A stretch of DNA of 45,579 nucleotides from Nitrospirota bacterium (lineage in GTDB: Bacteria; Nitrospirota; Nitrospiria; Nitrospirales; UBA8639), in assembly GCA_029864405.1 (NCBI GenBank), contig JAOTTP010000016.1:1-45579 (forward strand), read 5' to 3'. The notes beneath the pieces are model-generated. The model did no database searches. It saw only the letters and a program-made list of their open reading frames with translations, and was not told the DNA's origin. A program made the translations under genes and the position numbers. This document shows, in pieces, positions 25,801 through 34,244 of this stretch (the first letter of the stretch is position 1; each line of letters begins with the position of its first letter).

Positions 25801-26665
25801 CAAAACCCAAAATCCCAATTCCGATCATCATCAGCAGTACTCCGGCTAGACGCTCACCGATGTGTCGCTCCTGCAAAAATATAAAACCCCAGATGACGGC
25901 AAAGAGAATACTGGATCGCTTCACGGCGATGACCGAGGGAACCGGTCCCAGACTGAGCGCGGTATTGTGAACGAGGAGGCCTATGGCTTGAAACAGGCCG
26001 ATGAGCAATAGGATTCCGAAGATGCTCGTGTGTGGAGCCGCAATATGTTGCTGTGGCAGGAATCGAAGCAATAACAGAAATCCGATGGTCATCACGCTAG
26101 CAATGGAGAGGCTCCAAAAGAGAGGAGAAGAATTCTGTACCCCGATTTTGTCGAAATTCGACGTGATGCTATAGATGAATGCCACAGAAAGCATGCGCCT
26201 GGGACCCGGCTCTCGGAAGATCGCTAACAAGGGGGCAAGGAGCCCGCGGTGCACCGACTGAATGTGTAACACATACGCCCCGGCCACGATACACACAATG
26301 CCCGCAATGTCCTGTGTCGTTGGCACCTCTCCCACCAGGAGGGGTGAGGTGATCAATAAGAAAATAGGGGTGAACGAAATGAAGGGAACGGCCAGGGACA
26401 TGTCCGAGGCTTGTAAGGCCCGCATGAATTGGAACATGGCCAGGATATTCAAGGTTCCTCCAATGAGCAGTGCCCATCCATACCGCGGTCCCAGCAAAGG
26501 GACGGAGTCTGTGAACAGCACAATGGCCAAGAGTAAGGGAATGGGAATAGCACAAGCGGCTAATGCTGCCAGTTGAGGTGAGACGGATCGTAGTCCCTGC
26601 TTACTCAATAGGTCCTTCAGGGATTCGCTGATCGCAGCCAACAGGGCAAAATACATCCAACTCAT
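25787..26665 (-). CDS. EamA/DMT-superfamily transporter
   Basis: This protein of about 292 residues is almost wholly hydrophobic, with about ten membrane helices in two repeats of five. The first repeat starts MSWMYFALLAAISESLKDLL, and the second contains NFDKIGVQ and ends with IAVKRSSILFAVIWGFIFLQERHIGERLAGVLLMMIG, the typical EamA pattern. Members export metabolites or drugs or move nucleotide sugars; the substrate cannot be told here. I chose the ATG at 26665, with GGGGA seven bases upstream, over the frame start at 26983, since the extra N-terminus is not membrane-like and overlaps the next gene. Confidence 0.87.
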   Translation of the reverse strand: MSWMYFALLAAISESLKDLLSKQGLRSVSPQLAALAACAIPIPLLLAIVLFTDSVPLLGPRYGWALLIGGTLNILAMFQFMRALQASDMSLAVPFISFTPIFLLITSPLLVGEVPTTQDIAGIVCIVAGAYVLHIQSVHRGLLAPLLAIFREPGPRRMLSVAFIYSITSNFDKIGVQNSSPLFWSLSIASVMTIGFLLLLRFLPQQHIAAPHTSIFGILLLIGLFQAIGLLVHNTALSLGPVPSVIAVKRSSILFAVIWGFIFLQERHIGERLAGVLLMMIGIGILGFGQAE

Positions 26666-26861
26666 GTAGGAATCCCCAATACAGACGACCTCGAGTAAGA
26701 AAAATTGATAACCGGTTTTGCCGGGACCTCCCCTGGTAGGCAGGCGTTCCCAGGATCTTACAATGAATCCCTGGATGCCTCTAGTGGTTTCATCTGATGT
26801 TTCAATGAGGGTGACAAGACGAATAGGAAAGGAGTGGAAGTTAGCGGCTTCCTGAGAAGAC

Positions 26862-27641
26862 TTAGGAGGCCAGACGGTTGGGGCAGTGCTGGAGGACTTC
26901 CTGAAGAGCCGCATACAGTTGACTGAATTTGGCAGACGAGGGGCTTTGGAGTGGTTGTGTGGGAAGAGAGCAGGTGGCTCCACGAGACAGCAGATAGTGG
27001 GTCAGATCCCGTTGGCCGGAGAGGGCTGCGGAATGGAGCGGAGTGATGCCAATCGTATTCGTGGCATCGATAGGCGCGCCGGAATCCAGGAGCAGACGGG
27101 TCATGTCGGTATCTCCATTTTGTGCGGCGACATGCAGCGCAGTCCACCCTTCTTTAAATGATGACTGGACGGTCGCGCCGTGAGCTAACAGAAAAGACGC
27201 CATGCGTCGGTGATGTTCTTGCACGGCGATGTGAAGTGGCGTGATGTTCCCCTCCAGTCCATTCACGGGCGCGCCGTGTTGGAGTAAGAGCTCGGCGATA
27301 TCCACATGTCCCCCTTTTGCGGCAAAATGGAGAGGCGTCCATTCGGATTGATAGATGGCCTGAGGATCTGCTCCATGTTGTAACAAAAGACGGGTGATCG
27401 TAATTTGTCCAGATCGTGCGGCGAAGTGTAGGGGAGTCGCTCCTTGTGGCGTGCGCTGATTGACATCGGACCCTTGGGCGAACAACTGCTGTGCCAGGGA
27501 AAGATTGCGATCTTGGATGGCTTGAAAAAGATCGGGTTGGTGGGAGGAGCTGTTCCACTCTGAGGCCAATGCATAGGATAGAAGAATTCCAAAAATTAAT
27601 GCGACATATTTGACGATGGTGAATTCACGTGATTGCCGCAT
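26862..27641 (-). CDS. Exported ankyrin-repeat protein
   Basis: This 259-residue protein starts with a signal peptide or anchor (FTIVKYVALIFGILLSYALAS) and then has about six ankyrin repeats from residue 36 to 225, recognised by recurring TPLHFAA, LLLQHGA and TALHVAAQNGD. Ankyrin repeats bind other proteins, and in the periplasm some protect or regulate partner enzymes such as catalase. The closing 30 residues lack repeats and contain one Cys. It lies 196 bp upstream of the transporter gene on the same strand, a gap in which I see nothing certain. The partner is unknown. Confidence 0.85.
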   Translation of the reverse strand: MRQSREFTIVKYVALIFGILLSYALASEWNSSSHQPDLFQAIQDRNLSLAQQLFAQGSDVNQRTPQGATPLHFAARSGQITITRLLLQHGADPQAIYQSEWTPLHFAAKGGHVDIAELLLQHGAPVNGLEGNITPLHIAVQEHHRRMASFLLAHGATVQSSFKEGWTALHVAAQNGDTDMTRLLLDSGAPIDATNTIGITPLHSAALSGQRDLTHYLLSRGATCSLPTQPLQSPSSAKFSQLYAALQEVLQHCPNRLAS

Positions 27642-28025
27642 GAGAGCAATGTTTCCTTGTTTTGGAGGTCAGAGCGTATGGCATGAGAACCTGGATCAAT
27701 GAGTATAAAGATGTAGGTAACGGCAAACAGGTAACCTACGCCATTCCCTATTTGAGGGGGAGGAGCAGCGCACTATTTGGTGATGCCCGCGGGTTGCGTC
27801 GGGAATCAATCCTGCCAAAACCCCAAAAGATTCTTGTTCGTGTTGGAATAAATGAGTGGATCGGGCGCGAGATTCGTTTGTGGATGGGTTCTTGACGGTC
27901 TTCCCTCTTACCTCCCCCTTATCTGATGAAAGAAAAAAGAAGGCATGGTTATTTCCAGAGAAATAACCGGGAGAATTGATTCGGATTTTGTGAGGGAATG
28001 TCTGGAGGGGAGAGAAGCAAAACGT
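27642..28025. other. Intergenic stretch, 384 bp
   Basis: No gene is convincing here. A plus-strand frame of 77 codons at 27662-27895 has no ribosome binding site and no recognisable motif. The stretch holds the start region of the ankyrin gene and the hairpin at 27947-27968. Confidence 0.5.
27947..27968 (-). terminator. Rho-independent terminator candidate after the SHOCT-like gene
   Basis: GGTTATTTC at 27947-27955 pairs perfectly with GAAATAACC at 27960-27968 over a 4-base loop. On the minus strand the stem is followed by ATGCC and then TTCTTTTTTC, a T-rich tract. It lies about 58 bp past the stop of the minus-strand gene at 28026-28760. The stem is AT-rich and the gap before the T tract is a little long. 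Confidence 0.5.
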
Positions 28026-28760
28026 TTAGGTCTTGGTGGCGAGAAGCTTTTCTTTTTGGATCGTGAATTCTTGTGGTGTCATGAGGTTCTTTTCGACTAA
28101 GTCGCCTAATTTTTCTAATTCATCAGCAACTGACGCTAATGGATTTTCCGGTCCCTCCTGGTCGGGTTCGGTCTGAAGACGGGCATGTTGATCGGCCTGG
28201 AGTATCAAGCCATCCAACACAGAGTGCCAATGCGTTGCTGTGCCCAAGGCCTTTTCATACAGAATGCCCCCCTCTTTGGTTTCCATATTGAGGAAATTGA
28301 CAATATGGAACGGTTCGTCTTCATCGTGGATCCACACAATGAGGTCGATCCGCTGGTTGTCTTTGTGGGAAGAGGAGGTCTCCCAACTCTTGATCAGTCT
28401 TTCCACATTCGAGTGCATGACATTTTGAAAAGAAATGAGTGATTTAGGGCCAGTTCGGAGCGTTTCTTTAAGGACTTCTCCATTTTTCACTAAGAACGTA
28501 CCGACCAGGCTTGAAATATGAAGCAAGCGTGGTGGGACTGCAGGAGTGTGTAGCAGACAAATTTTGAGAGTTTGGTCGTTGACGGCAATGCCTCCAAGCC
28601 CATCGTTACGCATGAACATTTGTGATGGAATGAAACTTGTGCCCTGGATCGGGTTTTCTTCTTTTTTGTTTTTTGTTGAGGGACTCAGACTTAATGTAAG
28701 CACAATGGCCCCGAGTGCCAGACATACCAACAACACAACGAACATCAGGGTGAAATCCAT
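28026..28760 (-). CDS. Membrane-anchored protein with a SHOCT-like C-terminus, function unknown
   Basis: This 244-residue protein has one N-terminal membrane helix (FTLMFVVLLVCLALGAIVLTL), a linker, and a soluble domain with no motif I know. The last 40 residues (ELEKLGDLVEKNLMTPQEFTIQKEKLLA) match the short C-terminal SHOCT pattern, an oligomerisation or binding module. The middle reads like a compact alpha/beta domain with DLIVWIHDEDEPFHIVNFL. I use the ATG at 28760 with AGGA eight bases upstream; a TTG lies one codon earlier. It is monocistronic and has a palindrome just upstream and a terminator candidate downstream. Confidence 0.75.
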   Translation of the reverse strand: MDFTLMFVVLLVCLALGAIVLTLSLSPSTKNKKEENPIQGTSFIPSQMFMRNDGLGGIAVNDQTLKICLLHTPAVPPRLLHISSLVGTFLVKNGEVLKETLRTGPKSLISFQNVMHSNVERLIKSWETSSSHKDNQRIDLIVWIHDEDEPFHIVNFLNMETKEGGILYEKALGTATHWHSVLDGLILQADQHARLQTEPDQEGPENPLASVADELEKLGDLVEKNLMTPQEFTIQKEKLLATKT

Positions 28761-28763
28761 CAA

Positions 28764-29324
28764 TGAATCCTATGACTCTGAGAGTCCTTACAGTGTTGTT
28801 AAAAGAGCGAAACGTGATGTGAATGGTTGATGTCGTGAAATTTTGATTATCATCCTATGGCTGGAGTTGATCTTTGCTGGCCAGAATATGGCAGAACATG
28901 CAGCAATGCCCCAATACTGATTGCTCTTCGTTTCGCTTACCATGGAGGTAGAAAATCTGGTTACCGAATCCAAGAGGACAGGGGGTGTTCAAGATGTTGG
29001 TATTGCCATTATTTCGAACTGGCTCTCAATATTATATTTCGGCAGAATCGGATGTTGGCTTTATGGGTGTACCAAGAAATATATTGTTGATGGGAACGTG
29101 CCTGTTACTGATGTGAGGTTTGACAAAAAAAATAAGGTTGGTGAAACACAAAAACTTCGATAGTGGCATAGAAAAACTTCGATGGAGTTGGATAAGGAAA
29201 CCCTAGGAAATAGGGTGTTGGTCCTTATTGCATGATCTTTAGAATTCGTTGAAGTTCCCTAGGTCATTTGGTAAGCTGACTCTCCTTTTTTACCCATCTA
29301 CAGAGACGAGTGGCAGGAGAACAC
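28764..29324. other. Intergenic stretch, about 560 bp, between divergent genes
   Basis: This gap separates the minus-strand SHOCT-like gene from purH. It holds a 13-bp palindrome (28774-28786), a 12-bp direct repeat pair (29150-29161 and 29172-29183, AAAAACTTCGAT), and a short hairpin ACCCTA-GGAAA-TAGGGT near 29200-29216. A plus-strand frame at 28921-29163 (80 codons) has no ribosome binding site or known motif and I do not call it a gene. The purH promoter must lie here but I cannot pinpoint it. Confidence 0.5.
28774..28786. promoter_or_regulatory. 13-bp palindrome before the SHOCT-like gene
   Basis: GACTCT-G-AGAGTC is a perfect inverted repeat with a one-base centre. It lies 14-26 bp upstream of the ATG at 28760, just before the ribosome binding site, a suitable place for an operator or a small leader hairpin. 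No regulator is known for it. Confidence 0.4.
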
Positions 29325-30881
29325 ATGGCAAGATTGGGAAAAGCGCTGATCAGCGTATCCGATAAAACCGGTGTAGAGAAAATGGCCAAGGGGCTGGCGG
29401 CACTTGATGTGGATATTTTGTCGACAGGGGGAACCGCCAACATGCTCCGGGACGCCGGGGTTGCCGTGACAGAAGTAGCCGATTACACAGGGTTTCCTGA
29501 AATCATGAATGGGCGGGTGAAAACCTTACATCCCAAGATTCATGGTGGTTTATTAGGCCGGCGTTCGGTCGAGGCTCATGTGCGGCAAATGCAAGAGCAG
29601 GGGATTGAGCCCATCGATGTGGTGGTCGTCAATCTTTACCCATTTGAGGCGACCATTGCAAAGCCCGGCTGCACATTTGAAGAAGCCATAGAAAACATCG
29701 ATATCGGGGGACCATCCATGCTGCGCTCGGCGGCAAAAAATCATGAAGATGTCCTGGTGGTGGTCGATCCTCAGGATTATGAGCGCGTGTTGGAGGCCCT
29801 GCAATCCGGGACCGTATCCTTAGGGTTGCGACGTGAGTTAGCCAAAAAAGTCTTCGACCATACCGCCAGATATGACAGCTTGATTGCCAATTATCTCACG
29901 TCTAAATTAGCCGACACCTCCGCGCAAAAATTCCCGTCGTTGTTGTGCCTGTCGTACGAAAAGGTCGAAGACCTGCGGTATGGAGAGAATCCGCATCAAG
30001 CGGGTGCGGTATATCGGGATCGACAGACCAAAGAAGCCTCCCTCTGTCAGGCCAAGCAACTTCATGGCAAAGCCATGTCCTACAATAATTACTTAGATGC
30101 CAATGCGGCGTTGGAATTAGTGAAGGAGTTTGATGAAACGGCGGTCGTCATCGTCAAACACAATAATCCCTGTGGTGTGGCCATCGGGGATATGCCGGTC
30201 GAGGCCTATGTGCGGGCGCGAGAAACAGATCCGATCTCCGCCTTTGGCGGGGTCATTGCCTGTAATCGGAATGTGGACCTGGCGATGGCCAAGGAAATCA
30301 CCTCCACGTTTGTGGAAGTGCTGATTGCGCCAGGGTTTTCGGAAGAGGCTTTCACTGAACTCCAACGAAAAAAAGATTTGAGGCTGTTAGCTGTAGGTGC
30401 CTTGGAGAGTGCTCAACGAGATGCGTTAGATATGAAAAAAATTGTGGGCGGGATCTTAGTGCAAGACCGGGATCTGGGGTCGTTACGTGAGATGGGAGAC
30501 TTATCTATGCCTAGTCAACGGCAACCGACCGACCACGAGTATCAAGCTTGCGACTTTGCCTGGAAAGTGTGCAAACACGTCAAGTCCAATGCTATTGTCT
30601 TTGCCACACAGACCCAAACCGTCGGAATTGGCGCGGGACAAATGAGCCGGGTCGACTCGGTGAAGCTAGCTGAAATGAAAGCGAATCTTCCCATCACAGG
30701 GTGCGTGATGGCCTCCGATGCATTTTTCCCGTTTCGTGATGGGATAGATGCCGCCGCCGCCGCCGGCATTACCGCTGTGATTCAGCCGGGCGGGTCTATT
30801 CGGGATAAGGAGATCATCCAAGCCGTTGATGAGCATAAAATGGCCATGATTATGACGGGCATGCGCCACTTCCGTCATTAA
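29325..30881 (+). CDS. purH: Bifunctional AICAR formyltransferase/IMP cyclohydrolase
   Basis: PurH carries out the last two steps of de novo IMP synthesis. The 518-residue product has the N-terminal IMP cyclohydrolase (MGS-like) domain with ALISVSDKTGV, LSTGGTANML and GRVKTLHPKIHGGLLGRR, and the C-terminal transformylase with VKHNNPCGVA, DPISAFGGVIACN and MASDAFFPFRDGID. The ATG at 29325 has AGGAG six bases upstream and is preferred to the GTG at 29310. purD follows 229 bp later on the same strand. Confidence 0.98.
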   Translation: MARLGKALISVSDKTGVEKMAKGLAALDVDILSTGGTANMLRDAGVAVTEVADYTGFPEIMNGRVKTLHPKIHGGLLGRRSVEAHVRQMQEQGIEPIDVVVVNLYPFEATIAKPGCTFEEAIENIDIGGPSMLRSAAKNHEDVLVVVDPQDYERVLEALQSGTVSLGLRRELAKKVFDHTARYDSLIANYLTSKLADTSAQKFPSLLCLSYEKVEDLRYGENPHQAGAVYRDRQTKEASLCQAKQLHGKAMSYNNYLDANAALELVKEFDETAVVIVKHNNPCGVAIGDMPVEAYVRARETDPISAFGGVIACNRNVDLAMAKEITSTFVEVLIAPGFSEEAFTELQRKKDLRLLAVGALESAQRDALDMKKIVGGILVQDRDLGSLREMGDLSMPSQRQPTDHEYQACDFAWKVCKHVKSNAIVFATQTQTVGIGAGQMSRVDSVKLAEMKANLPITGCVMASDAFFPFRDGIDAAAAAGITAVIQPGGSIRDKEIIQAVDEHKMAMIMTGMRHFRH

Positions 30882-31110
30882 TAGGTCTACCTCGGACATT
30901 CTTCAGAATCTTCCTTGGGTTCCATTGTTCAGATTTGTGGGGGTGTTCTTTTCGGATATTGACGAATCTTTTCGTTTTTTTGGCCTTTTGAGAATGGTAG
31001 ATCGGGGAGAGGTTTTCAGCGCTTAGGGTTGTACAAAGACCTTGCTGTAAGGTTCCCCCATCCTTGGGATGTGTAGGGACCGGTGGCAAGGGGAGGCACA
31101 AGATTTTCCG

Positions 31111-32385
31111 GTGAATGTATTAATCATAGGCAACGGTGGCCGCGAGCACGCGCTGGCGTGGAAACTGGCGCAATCCCCTCGCGTGACGAAACTCTTTTGT
31201 GCCCCCGGCAATGCGGGGATTGCACTGGTGGCCGAATGTGTGCCACTCCAGGTCGATGACATTGAAGGCCTCAAGCACTTTGCCCAAACCAACGAGATCA
31301 ATCTGACGGTGGTCGGACCGGAACTGCCGCTCTCGTTAGGCATCGCCGATGAATTCCGAAAATCGCACTTGCGAATTTTTGGCCCCACCCGCAATGCGGC
31401 CCTCATTGAATCCAGTAAATCTTTCGCCAAAGAACTCATGGTTCGGGAAAAGATTCCCACTCCTTCTTCGCGCACCTTCGACCAGCTGGAGCCAGCCTTA
31501 ACCTGGCTTGAATCCTGTCCGCTCCCGATCGTGGTGAAAGCCGATGGCCTTGCGCAAGGAAAAGGGGTCATCATCTGTGCGACCAGAGCCGAAGCCAAGG
31601 AGGCAGTTCGAAGCATGTTAGAAGAGCAGCGCTTTGGACAGGCCGGTGCCAGGGTGGTGCTGGAAGAATTTCTTGAGGGAGAAGAACTCACGGTTATGGC
31701 CTTTGCCGATGGCCGAACGGTCATTCCCATGATCCCCGCCCAGGATCATAAGCGAATCGGTGAAGGCGACACGGGTCTCAATACGGGAGGGATGGGGGCT
31801 TATGCGCCGGCTCCATTGGGGACACCAGAACTCCGGCAGCGTATTCTTGATGACGTGTTGTCTCCGGCGGTCATTGGATTGTCCCGGGTGGGGAGTCCAT
31901 TTTATGGCGTGTTATACGCAGGGATTATGGTCAAGGATGGGAAACCGTATGTGCTGGAATTTAACGCCCGCTTTGGCGACCCTGAAACGCAGGTCGTGTT
32001 GCCACTCTTAAAAACCGATTTGCTGGATGTGATCGAAGCCGTGGTCGAACATCGTTTGGACCAACTGCATGTGGAGTGGCACAATCAGGCGGCGGTATGC
32101 GTGGTGCTGACCTCCGGTGGATATCCCGGGGCCTATCAAACGGGTTTTCCAATCACCGGCCTTCCGGACAAAGAGTCGAAGTCTGTCATCGTGTTTCATG
32201 CCGGGACGGCCCATGACAACGAAAAGATTGTCACGCATGGGGGGAGGGTCTTAGGGGTGACCGGGATTGATTCCACTTTGGCCGGAGCCAGAGATCTTGC
32301 CCATCAGGCGCTTGCCTCGATTCAGTTTAAAGGCCGCTATTTCCGTTCCGACATTGCCCACCGCGTGTTGCAGGTCCCATCCTGA
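31111..32385 (+). CDS. purD: Phosphoribosylamine-glycine ligase (GAR synthetase)
   Basis: PurD joins glycine to phosphoribosylamine in purine synthesis, using ATP. The product of about 424 residues starts VNVLIIGNGGREHALAWKL, the usual PurD N-terminus, and has the ATP-grasp features VVKADGLAQGKGV, EEFLEGEELTVMAF and FNARFGDPETQ. The GTG at 31111 matches the family start; the frame is open back to an ATG at 31069, which would add 14 unrelated residues. It forms a pair with purH upstream and is followed after 17 bp by the threonylcarbamoylation gene. Confidence 0.97.
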   Translation: MNVLIIGNGGREHALAWKLAQSPRVTKLFCAPGNAGIALVAECVPLQVDDIEGLKHFAQTNEINLTVVGPELPLSLGIADEFRKSHLRIFGPTRNAALIESSKSFAKELMVREKIPTPSSRTFDQLEPALTWLESCPLPIVVKADGLAQGKGVIICATRAEAKEAVRSMLEEQRFGQAGARVVLEEFLEGEELTVMAFADGRTVIPMIPAQDHKRIGEGDTGLNTGGMGAYAPAPLGTPELRQRILDDVLSPAVIGLSRVGSPFYGVLYAGIMVKDGKPYVLEFNARFGDPETQVVLPLLKTDLLDVIEAVVEHRLDQLHVEWHNQAAVCVVLTSGGYPGAYQTGFPITGLPDKESKSVIVFHAGTAHDNEKIVTHGGRVLGVTGIDSTLAGARDLAHQALASIQFKGRYFRSDIAHRVLQVPS

Positions 32386-32402
32386 TTCAAGGGGCCCCTG
32401 AC

Positions 32403-33047
32403 GTGGCCACGATTCTCCAACTCAGTTCGACTCCATCGCCTCAACTGATACAACAAGTTGCGCAATGTCTGCAGGAGGGCGGAGTCGTCGCTGTGCCGAC
32501 CGATAGTTTTTACGCGCTCGCGGTGAGTCCCTTCAATAAAATGGCATTAGAGCGGCTCATGCATATCAAAGGCGAACGCAGCCACAAACCCTTTCCAGTG
32601 TTAGTGGGTGACACGTCGCAACTGATCCGACTAACGGAAGATATCCCCGATGTTGCTCGAACACTCATGGAAGAGTTCTGGCCAGGTTTGCTCACGTTGG
32701 TCTTGCAGGCTCGTTCAACTCTTTCGCCCATCCTAACCGGCGGCCAGGGAACTATTGGTGTCCGGCAGCCGAATGATCCACGAGTCTGCGAACTCTTGAC
32801 GCACACCGGCCCGGTCACCGGCACCAGCGCCAATCGAACCGGGGGAACCCCCCCTCAAACGGCCGAAGAGATTTTACGGCAACTTGGGTTTGAAATAGAT
32901 CTGATCCTGGCTGGAGGTTCCACTCCCGGTGGCCAACCCTCTACCGTGCTCCAGGTTGTGCCAGAGGCCCGTATCCTTCGTGAAGGGGCTATTTCCCGCC
33001 TGAAACTTCAAGAAGTCCTTGACCGCAAAGGAAAACCTCTTTCCTAG
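32403..33047 (+). CDS. tsaC: L-threonylcarbamoyladenylate synthase (Sua5/YrdC/YciO family)
   Basis: This enzyme makes threonylcarbamoyl-AMP from threonine, bicarbonate and ATP, the first step of the t6A modification of tRNAs that read ANN codons. The 214-residue product has the YrdC-fold signatures VPTDSFYALAVSPFN, IKGERSHKPFPVLV (the KxR-S-K site) and GPVTGTSANRTGG. It is the short form, without the extra C-terminal Sua5 domain. GTG at 32403 is preceded by AAGGGG. A YciO-type relative of uncertain activity cannot be ruled out. Confidence 0.9.
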   Translation: MATILQLSSTPSPQLIQQVAQCLQEGGVVAVPTDSFYALAVSPFNKMALERLMHIKGERSHKPFPVLVGDTSQLIRLTEDIPDVARTLMEEFWPGLLTLVLQARSTLSPILTGGQGTIGVRQPNDPRVCELLTHTGPVTGTSANRTGGTPPQTAEEILRQLGFEIDLILAGGSTPGGQPSTVLQVVPEARILREGAISRLKLQEVLDRKGKPLS

Positions 33048-33180
33048 TAGGTTTCTGAGAAATTCTCATACATCATTGAATGAGTTAGATAAGCCCTCTC
33101 CATCCTCTGCGCTCCTGTTGCATGCACGGGTCGTTGTCTTGTAAGGCAACCGAGGGAATTGTTGTGCTTAAAAAAACCTC

Positions 33181-33208
33181 TTGAAGTATCCGATCTATTG
33201 GGTATAAT
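33181..33208 (+). promoter_or_regulatory. Promoter of the AbrB/PIN toxin-antitoxin operon
   Basis: TTGAAG at 33181-33186 and a perfect TATAAT at 33203-33208 are separated by 16 bp. The antitoxin ATG follows at 33242 with AAAGGAG six bases before it. The promoter is one of the clearest in the window. Confidence 0.75.
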
Positions 33209-33220
33209 CTTACTAGTAAG
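33209..33220. promoter_or_regulatory. 12-bp palindromic operator candidate for the toxin-antitoxin operon
   Basis: CTTACTAGTAAG is a perfect 12-bp palindrome directly after the -10 box, covering the expected transcription start. AbrB/MazE-type antitoxins bind such sites to repress their own operon, so this is the natural operator (inference from position and family). Confidence 0.6.
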
Positions 33221-33241
33221 TTTATAGAAAAGGAGAATGAA

Positions 33242-33505
33242 ATGGCGTCTATAGCCACAACAAAACTTTCATCCAAGGGCCAAGTCGTCATTCCGGAAGA
33301 GATACGAAAACAACTGGGTTTAAAAGAAGGCGATCAATTTGTGGTAGTGGGGCAAGACGACGCGGTCATTCTGAAAAGCATCAAAAAGCCCGTCTTGAAT
33401 GAATTTGATTCGCTTATCGATAAGGCCAGGCGGCAGGCGAGGGACGCCAGGTTGAAGCGTTCGGACATTGGGAAGGCCATTGCCAAAGTCCGAACCGCTT
33501 CATGA
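33242..33505 (+). CDS. AbrB/MazE-fold antitoxin
   Basis: This 87-residue protein has the swapped-hairpin DNA-binding domain at residues 1-48, recognised by TTKLSSKGQVVIPEEIRKQLGLKEGDQFVVVGQDDAVIL. The C-terminal helix rich in Arg and Lys would bind the toxin. It pairs with the PIN protein gene that overlaps its stop (ATGA at 33502-33505). Antitoxins of this kind neutralise the toxin and repress the operon. The strong ribosome binding site AAAGGAG decides the start. Confidence 0.9.
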   Translation: MASIATTKLSSKGQVVIPEEIRKQLGLKEGDQFVVVGQDDAVILKSIKKPVLNEFDSLIDKARRQARDARLKRSDIGKAIAKVRTAS

Positions 33506-33915
33506 GGCTCGTCCTTGACACCAATGTCTTTATTTCTGGTGTGTTTTTCGCTGGACCGCCTTTTGATATTCTGAAATCTTGGAGAGTTGGCCAAGTTGAA
33601 ATTGTCGTCTCTGCTGAAATTCTGGACGAATACCGACGAGTTGGTGTTGAGCTGTCCGAGAAATACACAGCAGTTGACCTTACTCCGTTTCTCGAGCTTC
33701 TGATCTCCCATGCCAGCGTCGTTCATGCACCCCCTTTGGATGAACGTGTGTGCTCCGATCCTGATGATGATAAATTTATGGCTTGTGCTCTGGCAGGCCG
33801 GTCAAAATTTATTTGCAGTGGTGATAAGGCCCTCCTGAAGATATCGGGATACAAGGGGATTTCGGTCGTTACACCCAGAGTATTCGTGGATCGATACCTG
33901 CCACACAAGAAATAA
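33502..33915 (+). CDS. PIN-domain toxin of a type II toxin-antitoxin pair
   Basis: This 137-residue protein is a PIN-fold ribonuclease of the COG1569/TIGR00305 kind. The acidic metal-binding residues are visible: Asp6 in LVLDTNVFISG, Glu39 and Glu43 in SAEILDEYRR, Asp88-Asp90 in SDPDDDKFMACAL, and Asp108 in CSGDKALL. The toxin would cut RNA when freed from its antitoxin. No lesion is visible, so the pair appears intact. It overlaps the antitoxin by four bases. An accessory stretch with repeats follows. Confidence 0.9.
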   Translation: MRLVLDTNVFISGVFFAGPPFDILKSWRVGQVEIVVSAEILDEYRRVGVELSEKYTAVDLTPFLELLISHASVVHAPPLDERVCSDPDDDKFMACALAGRSKFICSGDKALLKISGYKGISVVTPRVFVDRYLPHKK

Positions 33916-34061
33916 CCGTCAATTGGGTTGTTGAATTCCTTTACCAACCAAGTCTCTTGGCAGGGGTCTGTCCTGTTGAAGTGGTTGACAATTTGACATA
34001 TTTCGTGAATTGAGCAAGGATTCGCCTGGACAATGGTGCCGGGTTTCGCCTCGGCGACCCA

Positions 34062-34087
34062 GGTCCTTTTGTTCCGGCAAAAGGACC
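34062..34087. repeat. Strong hairpin at the edge of repeat copy A
   Basis: GGTCCTTTTG at 34062-34071 and CAAAAGGACC at 34078-34087 form a perfect 10-bp stem over the loop TTCCGG. The right arm runs into the 164-bp repeat that starts at 34081. In repeat copy B the corresponding left arm is replaced by unrelated sequence and only the AAGGACC part remains. It could act as a bidirectional terminator for the toxin operon. Confidence 0.6.
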
Positions 34088-34244
34088 CAAAACCATTTTC
34101 ACCCAGGTCGGCCACATTCAATCTGGCTAACGCAGGTAACAGAGGTGCAGACCAACTCGCGGGGCTCAGACAAGGTCCTCCCTTGGTTTGAGCGTCAGCC
34201 CGGTTGGCCGATATTCAGGTGGTGGGGTAATTTGATAGGGCAGG
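34081..34244 (+). repeat. Dispersed repeat, copy A (164 bp)
   Basis: This stretch aligns without net gaps to 35737-35900 in the same orientation. I count about 22 mismatches in 164 columns. The best kept parts are ACCCAGGTCGGCCACATTCA, GCTCAGACAAGGTCC and CTTGGTTTGAGCGTCAGCC. On the opposite strand it has frames with the same residues in both copies, but they start and stop differently, so it is unlikely to be a gene. It looks like a non-coding dispersed element. Confidence 0.75.

Noticed and set aside
28921-29163. 80-codon plus-strand frame in the gap before purH
   Set aside because: It has no ribosome binding site or family motif, and it covers the direct repeats that look regulatory.
32403-33067. 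Palindrome TGAGAAATTCTCA at 33055-33067 as a terminator of the purH-purD-tsaC unit
   Set aside because: The stem is short and AT-rich and is not followed by a T run, so I do not call it.
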